Shown piece by piece: positions 32,921-45,881 of a DNA stretch of 64,000 nucleotides. The position numbers and the translations under genes are program-made. Numbering within the stretch: position 1 is the stretch's first letter; each line of letters opens with the position of its first letter. The notes beneath the pieces were generated by a model. That model searched no databases, was not told the DNA's origin, and saw only the letters and a list, made by a program, of their open reading frames with translations. Source of the DNA: Heracleum sosnowskyi (lineage: Eukaryota; Streptophyta; Magnoliopsida; Apiales; Apiaceae); contig CM061242.1 in the NCBI GenBank assembly GCA_030848705.1, positions 127,296,757-127,360,756 of the forward strand, in the 5' to 3' direction.

Positions 32921-35900
32921 TTTCATGACATAAGTACTTACGTTTTTCGTTTAGTACGACCGGTTGTAGCTGAGGATGTATGAAGTTATGAACAATGAAG
33001 CACTCAGAAGCAGACAATCAAAGAGTTTACAAGTATTTTGAAGTGTCTCACATGATTAAATATAATGATCCGTAGTTACTAAAATTAATTTCTTATACTG
33101 GTCCTCGAGTTGGTGGTTAAGTTGCATCGACTTGGATGAAGTGTCCAGTCCGATACCTGTACTGATATAATATGGCAAAGTTAATCCTATGGGACATCAC
33201 CATTGTGTCATTTGAATATGGGACGTGAGTACTTCAGAATTGTAGAGAGCCGTAGGAGTTTAGGACATATGTTGGTGGAAAGATGTTACTACAATGTCAT
33301 ATTACTAACTTCCTACAAGTTAAATTCCCATATTTAATCAATTTTCTACTGTAAGTGTCTTATTTATGTGAAGTAGCTGTCCGAATAATTGCATGCTTAA
33401 TCTAATACAAAATTTACTTTCTAATTAGTACTAGCGTAATCACTTTGTTTACGGTATCTATATTTATGCATATAGATGAAAGAAAAATGTAGTTGATATT
33501 TGCAAATTTGCGAATGACTATCTGTGCGTTTAAACTCTGTATACTATTACACATCTCTGATTGGTTTCTTATCAGTCTTTAGTATCTGAATCCGCTAAAT
33601 CAGAAATACCACCATCAAAACTATATTCAATGAACCTATTTTTTTTAATTAACTACATTTATTCTCTGAAAATGTACTGCAGGAATTCAAGCTATTAGAA
33701 GAATTTCTACTCTACTTCGTCATGGTTTGCATGAGATCCCTTCTAACTCTCCGTTGATTCACAGTTAAGGAGAAGTGTTTTTTTATCCGTTTCAAAAATT
33801 TTGGTTTTTAGTATGTCCGGCAATGGAAACATCATATTTCAGGTGTACCTTTCTCTCGTTAATGATTTGCCGTTTGTTCAAGAAAAACTTTGCTACAGTC
33901 AATTAATTTTGTCAGGCTTAATCTATTAATTTCAGTTTTTCTGTGACCTTTCCGTCAATTATCTGCCTCTATGTAGCATCCTCTTTGTGTCGATGTGCTG
34001 ATATATTTAAATAAATTGTTTAGCACAACCAATATACAAGTTTTAAACGGAATGAAAGTGCACAAGGTTCGTATAAATGATAAATTACATAGTTGGACTG
34101 ACTGTCTCAACCAACCTACTTGCTCCATTGAGAATAAGTCTGTATCTCCCATTTCTGGCATATTTTCGGGCTGATGTTTTTAGTGGATGACACCGATCAG
34201 TGAGCATTGGAATTTTTCTCACATTAGTTGTCGCAAGTTATTGTCATTTGGCTGTGAAGCACTTGACTGCTTAATTTCAGTAAGTCATAGTGCCGTTTAG
34301 ATTGAATGCTTTTGCATAAAATGATACCCCTTGCTTTTCATTTGAACATAGAAGGTTGATAATGGAATGCAGATAGAGGGGTTAATAAAACCAAACCCCC
34401 ATAGCATTATGAGACTGTATTCAGAACTAAGCAGCCAGAGGAACTCAGAAAATCCAGTAAATTTAAATGCATGTTTAATTTTAATTACGGTAGTTCCCCT
34501 GTCCGCGTCTTTTGTTTATCGATGTTTTCTGGTATTCTTGATAAAAAAAAATATATGCTTTTAAAAAAAATTCCGCAATTTTCAACTTTTTTCTGTACTT
34601 TCAAGTGTCTTCTCAAATGCCGGGTTGTTGATTCAGAAATAGTTTCTAGAGCAGGCTAAGGTCCCTGCACATGTTACTCTTCCGTAAGCTCGATCCTGCT
34701 ATGAATAATACATTGCTCTTGTTTATATCTCATATTTCTGGTTCTTTACGAGCTTTGGCAACTTTGTTGCAGAGGGAATTGTTAACTAACACTTGCAGTA
34801 AGCATTCTTAAACAACTCAAATTTATTTATTTTTTGTATCTGTATGAAAAACTATTAAACTGCAGAAAACTTGTTTACTAGTTGGATATATCATATACTC
34901 CGATGCGTATATATTAAAGGAGCCTTAAAATGCGTGTCGAACCCCCGTCCCCCAATGTAAAGAATTGAGGGGGACGGAGGGAGTAATATAAGATGCAAAG
35001 GGAAATTGCTTTTCTAATAAGATGACTTGACCCATTTGCCTCTAAAACTGGGAGCATATTTTGTTGCTTTGTATCTTGTCATTATAATTATCTTGTTGTA
35101 TGAGTATGACAATTGACAGCCCAACAGTCATATTCTCAGGCCCTAATAAACCCCACAACCCTGTTTAAATTATGTCATAATTATTGGGAAATTAAAGAGT
35201 CTAGCAGAAGTTGCTGATTTAGAACATAGAATAAGAAGGAATTCACATTCTCTGCGCTCTGCAGACATGGCCCGGAGATGGCAAATAATATTTGAGGTAT
35301 ATCCTCCCATCGTTTAGTAAAAAATAATGCCAGAAGTACCGAATTGGGTACCGAAATGTGGTATCGAATGATGTGACATTAATAACGTAACAATTTAGAA
35401 TGATTTTATTGGGGAAATTAAGGTGAATGCAGGGGTTCATTATTATTAGCCAATCTAAATATAACACATGACATTTTGTACCAAATTTCGATACCAAATT
35501 CGATACATCTAACATTATTCTTAGTAAAAAGAGCATTTGAGCCGTTTATATGATGAACAAGTCGATTAGCTTTCAAGTCGTGGGTTCGGTGGGGTGAATT
35601 GTTGAGTATGGTTGCATCAAGTTGTGGGTCATTAAGTATGGTATGCATTGAATCATGAGTTTCGATGCTATTTAGAACATGTAAATAATTGATGAAAATT
35701 AATTGCATCAAGTCGTGAGCTCGGATGTTATGTAAATATGTATAAAGTCGATGAGATTCGACTCGAAATACGATTAGAATCCGTATCAATGAATATAACA
35801 TGAAGTAAAATTTCGTTCATGCAAATCAAACAAGAATCTTTAAATTTATAAAAATTGATTAATTAACATTGCTTGTTCTGCTCATTGAGAAGAGGATGCT

Positions 35901-36131
35901 TTAACTTTGTATATCTTAGTGAAAATGACCAATTAACTAAATGTTCAATGCACCCACCCTACTCACTTTTATTCGTTTCCTTTTCTTTTTATAACATGTA
36001 TCTAGCTTGTAGTACCATAGTTAATTATTATGGCTCTGGGCTCATTGATCTCCAACTTGTTTCTTTATTTTTGGAGTGCCCACTTAGCAAAAGTTATCTA
36101 TTTACTAATACAAGGATAAAATACAAGACAA
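32921..36131. other. Gene-poor intergenic stretch
   Basis: Apart from the 5' flank of the tRNA gene and a Stowaway remnant (34940-34983) I find no supported gene. Open frames at 34367-34659, 35243-35801 and 35873-36148 lack recognisable domains and have no coding-like features. Confidence 0.4.
34940..34983. mobile_element. Truncated Stowaway MITE end
   Basis: The word GGGGGACGGAGGGAG before TA at 34984 is a Stowaway terminus, and AATGTAAAGAATTGAG is also found just inside the 36427-36685 element's right end. A CCCCCGTCCCCC word at 34941 may be the residue of the other end. Most of the element is deleted. Confidence 0.45.
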
Positions 36132-36401
36132 TCTTTATTCTTTATTAATAAATAAAATAATTTGAAAATGGTGTGCGGTATCAAAGTATCAAATTTGGTT
36201 AATACAAAATTCGGGTTCAATTCCCTACGATTACATGATTAAACAAGATTTATTTATTTGATTTAATTTTTTTGGTTTCATCCCGGGTTCGATTCTCTAT
36301 AACTACGTAATTTAAAGGTTTTTTTGATTTGATTTATTTTTTTTGAATTTCATCCAGGTTTCGATTACTATTTTAATCTCGACGCACGGGTTATCGGCTA
36401 G
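36132..36401 (+). mobile_element. Short non-autonomous Helitron, relative of 370-1911
   Basis: It starts TCTTTATTCTTTATTAAT after A36131 and ends CGGCTAG at 36401 before T36402. It shares with 370-1911 the words TTTGAAAATGGTGTGCGG, CAAAGTACCAAATTTGG-like text, GGGTTCGATTC and AACTACGTAATTT. Only one arm (GCACGGG) of the 3' hairpin is preserved. Confidence 0.7.
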
Positions 36402-36426
36402 TAATTATATAAAAAAGAAAAAAATA

Positions 36427-36685
36427 CTCCCTCCGTCCCTTCATTTCTTTACACGATCCTTTTTGGTACGTACCTCTCATTTCTTTACATACCAAAAATA
36501 GTAACATTTTATAATATAAAATTCAATCACATTCATTACTTTCCTCTACTATACCTACTTTATACATTAAATATTGATTGGTCCCACCACTTTACTCATT
36601 TTTCTTACTTTTTACCATTAATTTATATTTTTTCTTAACCTCTGTGTCGTCCCTCAACGTAAAGAATTGAGAGGGACGGAGGGAG
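36427..36685. mobile_element. Stowaway MITE
   Basis: Inverted ends CTCCCTCCGTCCCTTC and GAGAGGGACGGAGGGAG are flanked by TA at 36425-36426 and 36686-36687. The length is 259 bp, with an AT-rich interior and no genes. Confidence 0.85.
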
Positions 36686-37744
36686 TAACTTATTATTTTT
36701 GTCATAAATTGTTATCTAGAATCCAGATTAAGCTAGTTAGTGGTAAGAAATATCACCATATCTTACGGAAAAGCAGATTTTATATTTTTGTGAACTTCAT
36801 AATTATTTATTCAACACTAGGAGAAGTGGTTCTAGCTTGTAATACCGTGATAAAGAGTAATAATTTGATATACTATCCAACACCTCTTTATTTAGCTGTA
36901 TCTCAAATTTTATTTTTATACAAGTCCGATGCCTTAAAAGGAGACAAGAGACCAAAGATTAGGCTAATGTAATATTTAAGTTTGTTTAATTTACATATTT
37001 TTAAGTACAACCTTAACATTTTTAAGCGGAGGAATCTGGTTGTCGTAGCAACTTCAATTATATATCAATTATCTGAGGGAATCAAGGTAGTATACTAACC
37101 AACTCCAAGCAAGCTAATCTGGAAGTCAACACATGTATTACGATTAGATTTTCCAACAAAAACATTCGAGTTCTTTTTTATATATGAATTTTTCGAGCTC
37201 GACTAGAAAGATCGAACATCGTATTAGTCACTTACGTAGATCAAAAATCATATGTTCGAAATTTCTGTAAAAAAAACAGTGTCACTGTATATACAATTGT
37301 GCTATAGGTAACATATTGACAACTGACAACCCGAAAATGCTCTTAGCTTGGCATATAAGTGTGCTCCACCATTGTACTTTTAAAACCCTAATCTTAAAAG
37401 CAAAGCAATATTTTTTATAACATGCTAGCTATAATTGCTCTTCTATTGGTTTCATTTTCACCCAGTTTGGAGGACCCCCAACTAATTTAAATTGTTCATT
37501 CCCCAACCATTTGAAGTTTCAAACTTGACATCGACCATTAGAATGTCTTCGCTTCCGCTTCCTGACAAATGATTTTTGTAACATACATAAGAAATAGCTG
37601 TTATTTTTTATGTAAAAACAAGAATCCGTTTACTCTGATCGTGCTTAAAATTAGTGTTTCTAATTTTACGTCATTGTGTTTACTTTATTCACAAGTGTTG
37701 CAACAATCATCTATTACGAAACTGAGCTTATAAAAAATAGCGAG

Positions 37745-37860
37745 AGAGATTGAAGCACAGCTGCGTAGAGCCCACCACCACTAGCTCCACCAAGAGCACC
37801 CCCACCGGCCACCAGGACTGCACCAGTGGTGTGACCGTTTTGTGTATTCTTGTGGATGAG
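37745..37860 (-). pseudogene. Possible gene fragment encoding a Gly-rich hydrophobic peptide
   Basis: On the minus strand an open stretch encodes HTTGAVLVAGGGALGGA followed by SGGGLYAAVLQSLSL, then stops. The GC content is much higher than the surroundings and the peptide looks like a glycine-zipper membrane segment. The upstream frame closes within about 35 bp. I do not recognise the parent protein. Confidence 0.25.
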
Positions 37861-38510
37861 ATATTTTAGTTAATTCTACATTGATGGCCATTAAATGTAA
37901 CCCTAGAATGTATCTATATATAGCTTTAATCCTATACTACTCTATTCTTTGATAAGTTACTTTAGCTGGGCTGGGCAACTCCTCCTCTATCGTCGGTTCA
38001 CCAACTTTTTCCGCAAAATAATTGAGTTTCATATATTTGTAATATAATAATATTACTACACTACTTATTAATTTACTGACAACCAATGATTGATTGTATA
38101 GACCCATAAAAAATTACTACAATATTATTTTCACCGTACTCCGTATTATTTTTAAAGTAACCGATTCATCTAAAATTTTAAGATATACGAGAAAGGTCCA
38201 ACATGATTTAATGCGAATCCTTACATCATGACCACTGTTCTTCTAGTGGACGGTTGTCATAAGGAAGCCTATATTGGATGTTTCGACACCAGTTGTGCTA
38301 GTGGAACAGCCACCTAGTGAGTCGAACGAAAACGAAACTACACCAGACTATCCAGAGTTCTGGAAAGTGTCTCTGCATTGCTGTAATATAGAAGCTTTTA
38401 ATAGATCATAGTTGTTTCCCTGTTTCAAACAGCTGACCTTTTGTAAATTACAAGAACACGACAATGGACTTGTTCAGGTAGATCAGGGCAAGTGAAAGTA
38501 ACAATAATAA

Positions 38511-38640
38511 AAAGTCGAGTTGGCTCAGTGGTTAAACGATAAAAGACTCTTGACTTATCATACTCTTTGAGCGAGATAAGTGAGTACGTTTTCTTCACGA
38601 TTTTATCTTATCAATGATAACAATTTTAATTTTTCCTTGT
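38511..38640 (+). mobile_element. SINE-like fragment
   Basis: GTTGGCTCAGTGGTTAAAC resembles the tRNA A-box region used by many plant SINEs. A matching B box is not clear, so this is weak. Confidence 0.25.
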
Positions 38641-38992
38641 TCTTGTGCAACTTGCAACTAAATGTCACCTTTTTTTAAGTTGCAAATCTTGTGGTGCATG
38701 AATTATATCATTGACACTGAATTAATAATGACTATTAATCTAACGGCTTGGGCACAAATAGTACTAATCAACGGCCAGGAAATAATTGTAAAGTGCAAAC
38801 CTATAATGGTTGTTGATGCCTAATTTCTAAAGGCATTATTTCTCTACATAAAGAAAATGAAGTGGGTGCTTCTGCATTAATATAGTTCAAACATCAGCTC
38901 TCTCCCTCTGTTTCTCCTCTGTAGTCTGCATCAGCACAGGTATGTAGTAATTTGTAATCAGTGGAACTATCCTCCATTTCTTTGGCATACAG

Positions 38993-39129
<137 letters not shown>

Positions 39130-39395
39130 TGTGCCTGCATGTATATTTGAGCAGATGAAACTGGCCTAGTTTTAGTTTGGCTTCTATCCTGTTTTTTAAA
39201 TCTTTTAAATCTTTCTTTCCTGCAATTGGTCATTCCATTGAACATTTTTATCGAAGTTCTTGGACCAAAACTTTAATATTACAGATTATACTTCTTGGTC
39301 TAAAACCATTCAGAAGTGTTTTCAAATTTTTCGGAAATTCCTTTTTCGTTGTTATTTACTGTCTTTCTAGGGCAAATGTTAATGGAAAATTCTTA

Positions 39396-40287
39396 ATGGC
39401 AAAAGATTTGTTTGGAAACAGAGGGAAGAGCAGGTTGGAAACCACAGTTTGGGCCATTCAACTACTACTTTTATTAGTAGGGTTCATCTCAATAGTACTT
39501 GTATTCAAAACAGCTGTCATACCATACTCTTTTTCTAAAGTTTCTACACTACCACAACTTTGGCTCTCCCTTAAGTTCTGGTTATCTCCACCTTATATCT
39601 ACGTTATCATCAATATCATCATTGTTTTCGTAGTTGTTTCCTCCGCTTTATATCATCCCAGGGTAAACGAGGACCAACATAGTCATGAATATGTTAGTCC
39701 TCGTTTACGAGATGAAGGTTTTGGTGGCGCTTTCCAAGTGCCACCAGAACCTTCATCAACAGAAGAAATCGACAAGAATGAGGACGTTGATTTCTTTTTT
39801 TCCCATGAAACTCCAACAACATTACCACTCCATAGTCTAGACACCACTAAGATTGTTTCTTCGGAGAAAAAAAACAGATGAAGAGGCAAAGCACATTTCA
39901 TCATCTCCGGAACACATCAAAAACATCTTAGTTACTGAACAGCCAGTTCCTGAAAATTCTGATGAAGATTTCGATTCAATGGAGGCAACATGGGAGGCTA
40001 TAGTTGAGGCCGGGAAATTGCCAGAAAAGAAGCAGCTGAAGAAGATGGAAACATGGAATGCACCTCCAGTGGTTATGGCCGCAGCAGGGAAGAAGGAGAT
40101 GAGAAAATTGGAGACATTTAATGAGTCGTTGTTGGGGAGGCAGAGAGGTGGCCTTATGAAGGACATGTCAGTAGGTCAGGCTGAGTTGAACAACCGAATT
40201 GAAGCGTTTATTAGTAAGTTCAACAGGGATATGAGATTACAACGACAAGAATCGGACCAAAGATTTTTAGAAATGATTAATCGTTGA
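39396..40287 (+). CDS. DUF4408/DUF761 membrane protein, reading frame broken at an A8 tract
   Basis: The first frame starts at ATG 39396 (MAKDLFGNRGKSRLE) and runs to a TGA at 39879-39881. The second frame, opening within the first, continues to TGA at 40285-40287. The two halves together match one plant family: an N-terminal DUF4408 part with two hydrophobic segments (WAIQLLLLLVGFISIVL and YVIINIIIVFVVVSS, with SPPYIYVI between), a charged middle, and a C-terminal DUF761 motif (ELNNRIEAFISKFN, RLQRQES). They are separated by a run of eight A at 39867-39874; a run of seven would keep one frame of about 296 residues. So this is either a real 1-bp frameshift or a sequencing error. A likely 5' UTR intron ends at 39370. 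The function of the family is not established. Confidence 0.75.
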
Positions 40288-40388
40288 GTGAAGTTTGATT
40301 ATTTTCAAGCGAATTGTCCCTGAATCCAAGAGTTTTAACACCTCTACTTTCAGCAAGGGCATCATAAGTTTTGCCTATAGAGGTGTCG

Positions 40389-40555
40389 TTTTGGACTTTT
40401 AATTTGTAAAATCGGGTCATTCGGATGATCAGATTCATAGTACACTTTAATTTACATTCATGTCGAATGTATAGCATTTTGGACTTTAAATTTGTAAAAT
40501 CAGGTCATTCGGATGATCAGATTCATAGTAGAGTTTACATTCATGTCGAATGTAT
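40389..40555. repeat. 88-bp tandem duplication downstream of the DUF gene
   Basis: A block beginning TTTTGGACTTTAATTTG at 40389 repeats at 40477, including GGTCATTCGGATGATCAG and CATTCATGTCGAATGTATA. The second copy has a small deletion. It lies in the probable 3' UTR. Confidence 0.85.
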
Positions 40556-41650
40556 ATTTGGGATTTCTACTGATTCTTATGCGCCCATTTAGAATGCGCA
40601 TTTGAAATCTGGTTTCGTTTGTATTGTCAATTTCTGCATTATGTGTTCACTGGAATATGAATCCGGAGTTTCAACTCATTTAGTTTGTCAATTTTAACTT
40701 CTGCATTTTTCCTAGCACCTGATACCTCCATTTCTATGACAGCATAAAATGTACAGATATATGTGTGTTTTTGCAACTCGTGTCTCGAATTCAAGAAGTT
40801 CTATCACAACAGTAGACTAGCAGTAGTGATCAATATCTTGAGGATAGTTTTAGTGCAGAGAAGATCAAGACTTCATTCTACGATAATACAACAGTAGACT
40901 AGTAGTAGTGAATACTGAATACTGATGCTCATTTCCCATCCCACGCTTCTTATTGTGTATTTGTTTCCCCTTTCATGACTTCTTTTATATTTTCAATTAA
41001 AAGTTATCTTTTAAAACACAAAAAATTAGATTAACTTGTAAATTATTTTTTAAAATAAAAAATATATAATTTAGTTTTATACAATAATTTATATGTTAAT
41101 AATATAATTTTTCATTCTATTTCTATATCCAAACCAAATAAGTAAAACATTGAGGATCATTAGTTTCATTTCTCCTCATTTTTCTTTCTAAATCTCATTC
41201 TGTTTCCGCAATGCGAAACAGACGCGCTCTAAAGTTTTATATTTATACAAAAGAGTGTTGCGCCCGAAAATCACCCTCACCAAGCGGAGAGCCTGCAATT
41301 AAAAGATATATATACAGGCCATTGCTCCACAATAAAACATGATCCTGCAATTAAAAGATATATATACAGGCCATTGCTCCACAATAAAACATAATTACAT
41401 GTAATTTCATTGTGATAAATATATATACAAGATTATGTACGGGATTATATGTAATGTTTAATTTTTAAATTTAGATGAAATTCTACGTTAAATTCGATAT
41501 GTTAGGCTTAATTGTTGTTCAATTTTATGATTCTAATTTTAAAAAATCAATTTTTATGAAAAAATAAAGTGTTTATGATGATGGTGTTCTTTATTGTTAT
41601 TTATATAAGGTGTTCTTCCTAGAGTGCAACTATATATATATATATATATA
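40556..41650. other. Intergenic DNA with small duplications
   Basis: Nothing coding is supported. A 52-bp tandem duplication is at 41292-41393, and a CAACAGTAGACTAG block recurs near 40807 and 40890. Confidence 0.45.
41292..41393. repeat. 52-bp tandem duplication
   Basis: CCTGCAATTAAAAGATATA at 41292 recurs at 41344 and the following CAGGCCATTGCTCCAC block is identical in both copies, so the duplication is recent. Confidence 0.9.
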
Positions 41651-42862
<1,212 letters not shown>

Positions 42863-42899
42863 ATATATATATATATATATATATACACTATTGTTAGGG

Positions 42900-43310
42900 A
42901 TATTTACGTAAAATTTTAAGGTGTCATAGCAAAGATTCAGATTTTTTTTAAAATTTTCAACATTCCCCCTCAATCGTACGATTGACCAGACAACTTACAT
43001 AACCAAGTATATACCAATATCAATATCAACAATTATTTAAATAAAACAAATAGAGGTGAGAGTACTCGAACCCGAGATCACTTCCTGAACTCCGATACCA
43101 TGCTACCCCCGACATGATTTTATATATTTCAACACTTCTCGTGTGTAGCGTATCTATAGGATGCTCTAGAGTCAGAAGCGTCTCAAGGGCTGCTGCATAA
43201 ACATACTTTATATCATAATCAAGTTGCAGAACCATGTGCGATACTCTATACCTATAACGTATATGGTTGATACACCTTAGACGGTAGTGTTCGGGGATCA
43301 AAAAAAATTC
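42900..43310 (-). mobile_element. Copia/TRIM-like retroelement relic
   Basis: On the minus strand a TGGTATCGGAG word at 43090-43100 resembles the initiator-Met tRNA primer-binding site and directly follows a sequence ending CA. GAGGGGGAA at about 42963-42971, followed by TGTTGAAAA, resembles a polypurine tract joined to an LTR start, and TGTTGAAAT also occurs at 43134. The internal distance is only about 130 bp, so a miniature (TRIM) form or a heavily deleted element is possible. Confidence 0.35.
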
Positions 43311-44011
43311 TCAAACATTTTATAGTCTCATCATCTTAGAAAGTCTTAGGGCCAATTTTATTGGATAGAGCGATATATAGATTTAGTTGCAGGAGGCGAG
43401 TCTTGAAGTGCTTAAATTCACCTCTATTTGTATTATGGGAGACAAAAATCAAATAAACTTCAAGCACGACATGAAAGAAGCACGACATGAAAGAGGCTTA
43501 TCCGTATTAAATGTATTAAATATAATAATTTTTACGTATGTGTATTGAATTTGGTATTTTTGTTTTTGATTTCACAACTTTTGGTAAACTTCTAATCTAT
43601 TCTACTAACAAGTTTAAAACAAATAATCCTCATTGATACAATTAATTTCAATCTATGAACTAATTCGTTCATATGATTTCAAAAAAGTTTAATGATATTT
43701 GATATATGAAATAATTTGTTTGTATGATCCATGAACTATCCATATTTTTGATTTACTATCCATTTCAGGTTTATACAAGATCCATTTTACTATTTGACCC
43801 ATTTTTAATTACGAAAAGTGGGTTTATCAAAAAAAAATATCATTAATGTAATTTATAATATTTATGGTAAGGTCATTAATTCAAATCTAAATAATTTTTT
43901 CAATTTTCGTAATCTCATTAATGTATATTATCATATAACATATATAATATATAATAATAGAGGTTTTTTGAAAAATACCTACTATACATTTTTTTTGTAA
44001 AAATATCTTTT

Positions 44012-44116
44012 CAATTTTGCGAAAATACCATCTTCTAAAAATAATTTTCAAAAATACCATCTTCTCAAAATAATTTTGCAAAAATACCATCTTCTAAAAA
44101 TATTTTGCAAAAATAC
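44012..44116. repeat. 30-bp tandem repeat, three copies
   Basis: AAAATACCATCTTCT recurs at about 44022, 44051 and 44081 with TAATTTTGCA spacers. Open frames here are products of the repeat. Confidence 0.8.
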
Positions 44117-44373
44117 TCCATATGTAACTGCTTGCAAACTACTACGCAGTCATATATGCAAATTGTTAATTAAGACAATGTTGCATTTGGTTGCTGAAGG
44201 TATTTTTATTTTTTCATAATATAGTAAAATCGCCAAAACAAAAACTAAGAAAAATTGGTATTTTTGACAAATATCCAAAAACATTTAGCTAAACTACTTT
44301 TTAAATACTTGTTATAAAATACATAACAAGGTTAGCATTCTAGAGCACACTCTCTTATACAGAGTCCTGTTGC

Positions 44374-44795
44374 CAGGGCTGTAATTTGAGTCGGGTAGCT
44401 CGCGAGCTCGCCCGTCTCGAACTCGTTTAACAGGACTCGGCTCGGCTCAAACTCGTTAACGAACCGAGCTCGAACACAAGACCGGACTCGTTTAAATAAA
44501 CAAGTCGGCTCGACTCGACTTGTCAAATTAAACGATCCGAGTTTGGGTAGAAGATTATGCTCGTTTAAGTGTAATTTTAAACGAGTCAGCTCGCCTGACT
44601 CGTTTAAATAGGCTCGTTTGACTAAACGAACCGGCTCGGCTCGACTCGTGAAATTAAACGAGCCGAGTTCGAGCAGAAGATTAGGCTCGTTTAGTTAAAC
44701 GAGCCGGCTCGTTTAGTCTCGGCTCGTGAAAAAAAGCCCGACTCGAATTAATACCCGGCTCGAACTCGCCTGGCTCGACTCGAATTACAGCCCTA
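44374..44795. mobile_element. hAT-type MITE with internal GAGCCG/CGGCTC palindromes
   Basis: The ends CAGGGCTGTAATTTGAGTCG and (complement of right) TAGGGCTGTAATTCGAGTCG are inverted repeats. The flanks CCTGTTGC (44366-44373) and CCTGTAGC (44796-44803) form an 8-bp target duplication with one mismatch. The interior repeats CTCGTTTAA/TTAAACGAG and GGCTCG words on both strands, so the transcript could fold extensively. It has no coding capacity. Confidence 0.75.
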
Positions 44796-44803
44796 CCTGT
44801 AGC

Positions 44804-45881
44804 ACGCCATTATATAGATACTTATAATATACATATTTATCATATTTTTAATTAAATATTATTACAAACTTCAATTTAGTAAATCAAAAATGCAATTATA
44901 CAACATTTTTCTTTCAAAAATCATTGAATATTATGAAATATTATAGCGTGATTCTAACAGTAGAATTAAAATTATCCAGAATGGTTCTACTATAGAACCA
45001 AATTCAAAATCAATTTTTTTGTTTAAATTTGAAGTGTTAAATTTCTTATAAAATATACATATTCTAGTATTCTATATGAGAATCGAATTTTATGTTTTGT
45101 GAAATAATAATTATGATATTCTACTATAGAATCAATAATGTGCAACGAGACTCTATATAAGATGGTTCATTTTAAAATAATAGCCTACATAAAAATAACA
45201 TCTTATTGTATTAATATTTGTTTCAAATTTTTTTATTATTTGATCTTAAATATAAAATTATTTCAATTATTTGATTTATCATATTATTATTTTTAATGAA
45301 TTTTTATTAAATAATATTAGAAAAAATATAATTAATACTCAAATTAATCATTTCTATTTATCTCCAATTACTAAATTAATCACTAAAAAAAAATCAAATT
45401 TTCAATTACTGTCAAATTACCTATTTTTGCCGATGGCCTAAAGTAAATATAAATAAAATTTTGTTTGCTTATTGCATTTAACAAAAAAATAGTTAAGGCG
45501 CAGCTTCTTACAAGTCTTAAACCCTGAAAACTCATCGCTGCTACTCTCAGCCTCCCCTGTAAACCCAGTAAGCTCCACCCTTCTTTGTATCTATCTTTTC
45601 TATACATACAAACTTTCACATCATCATTTGTATTATATTAATTTACTCTCAATTATTTTTAATCTTTTTGTAGTTTTAAAGTAAATGTTTTTAATTTGTA
45701 AATTAATTGAGCTACATAGAGTTGTCAAAATTTGATTTTGATTACATGGGGTTCCAAGATTTGTTGATAAAAGTGATTATATATGTGTATTTTTAAGTGG
45801 GTTGTGTGTATTTTGTTTGTTTGTTGTATCTATATGTTTGTTGTGCTTGGCAGGAAAGAATTGTGATATTGAGATTGAAGA
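44804..45881. other. AT-rich 5' flank of the PWP1 gene
   Basis: The first 650 bp is very AT-rich without a bounded element. The 5' UTR probably starts around 45.5 kb, and an acceptor-like TTGGCAG/GAAAG at 45853 suggests a 5' UTR intron ending 29 bp before the start codon. Confidence 0.4.

Noticed and set aside
34367..36148. Several 60-127 codon frames in the gene-poor region
   Set aside because: No domain, no splice-consistent extension and AT-driven composition.
39177..39395. Extension of the DUF4408 frame upstream of 39396
   Set aside because: It starts with a non-ATG codon and contains a likely 5' UTR intron acceptor at 39370.
43026..43301. 91-codon minus-strand frame
   Set aside because: Overlaps the retroelement primer-binding-site-like region and has no protein similarity.
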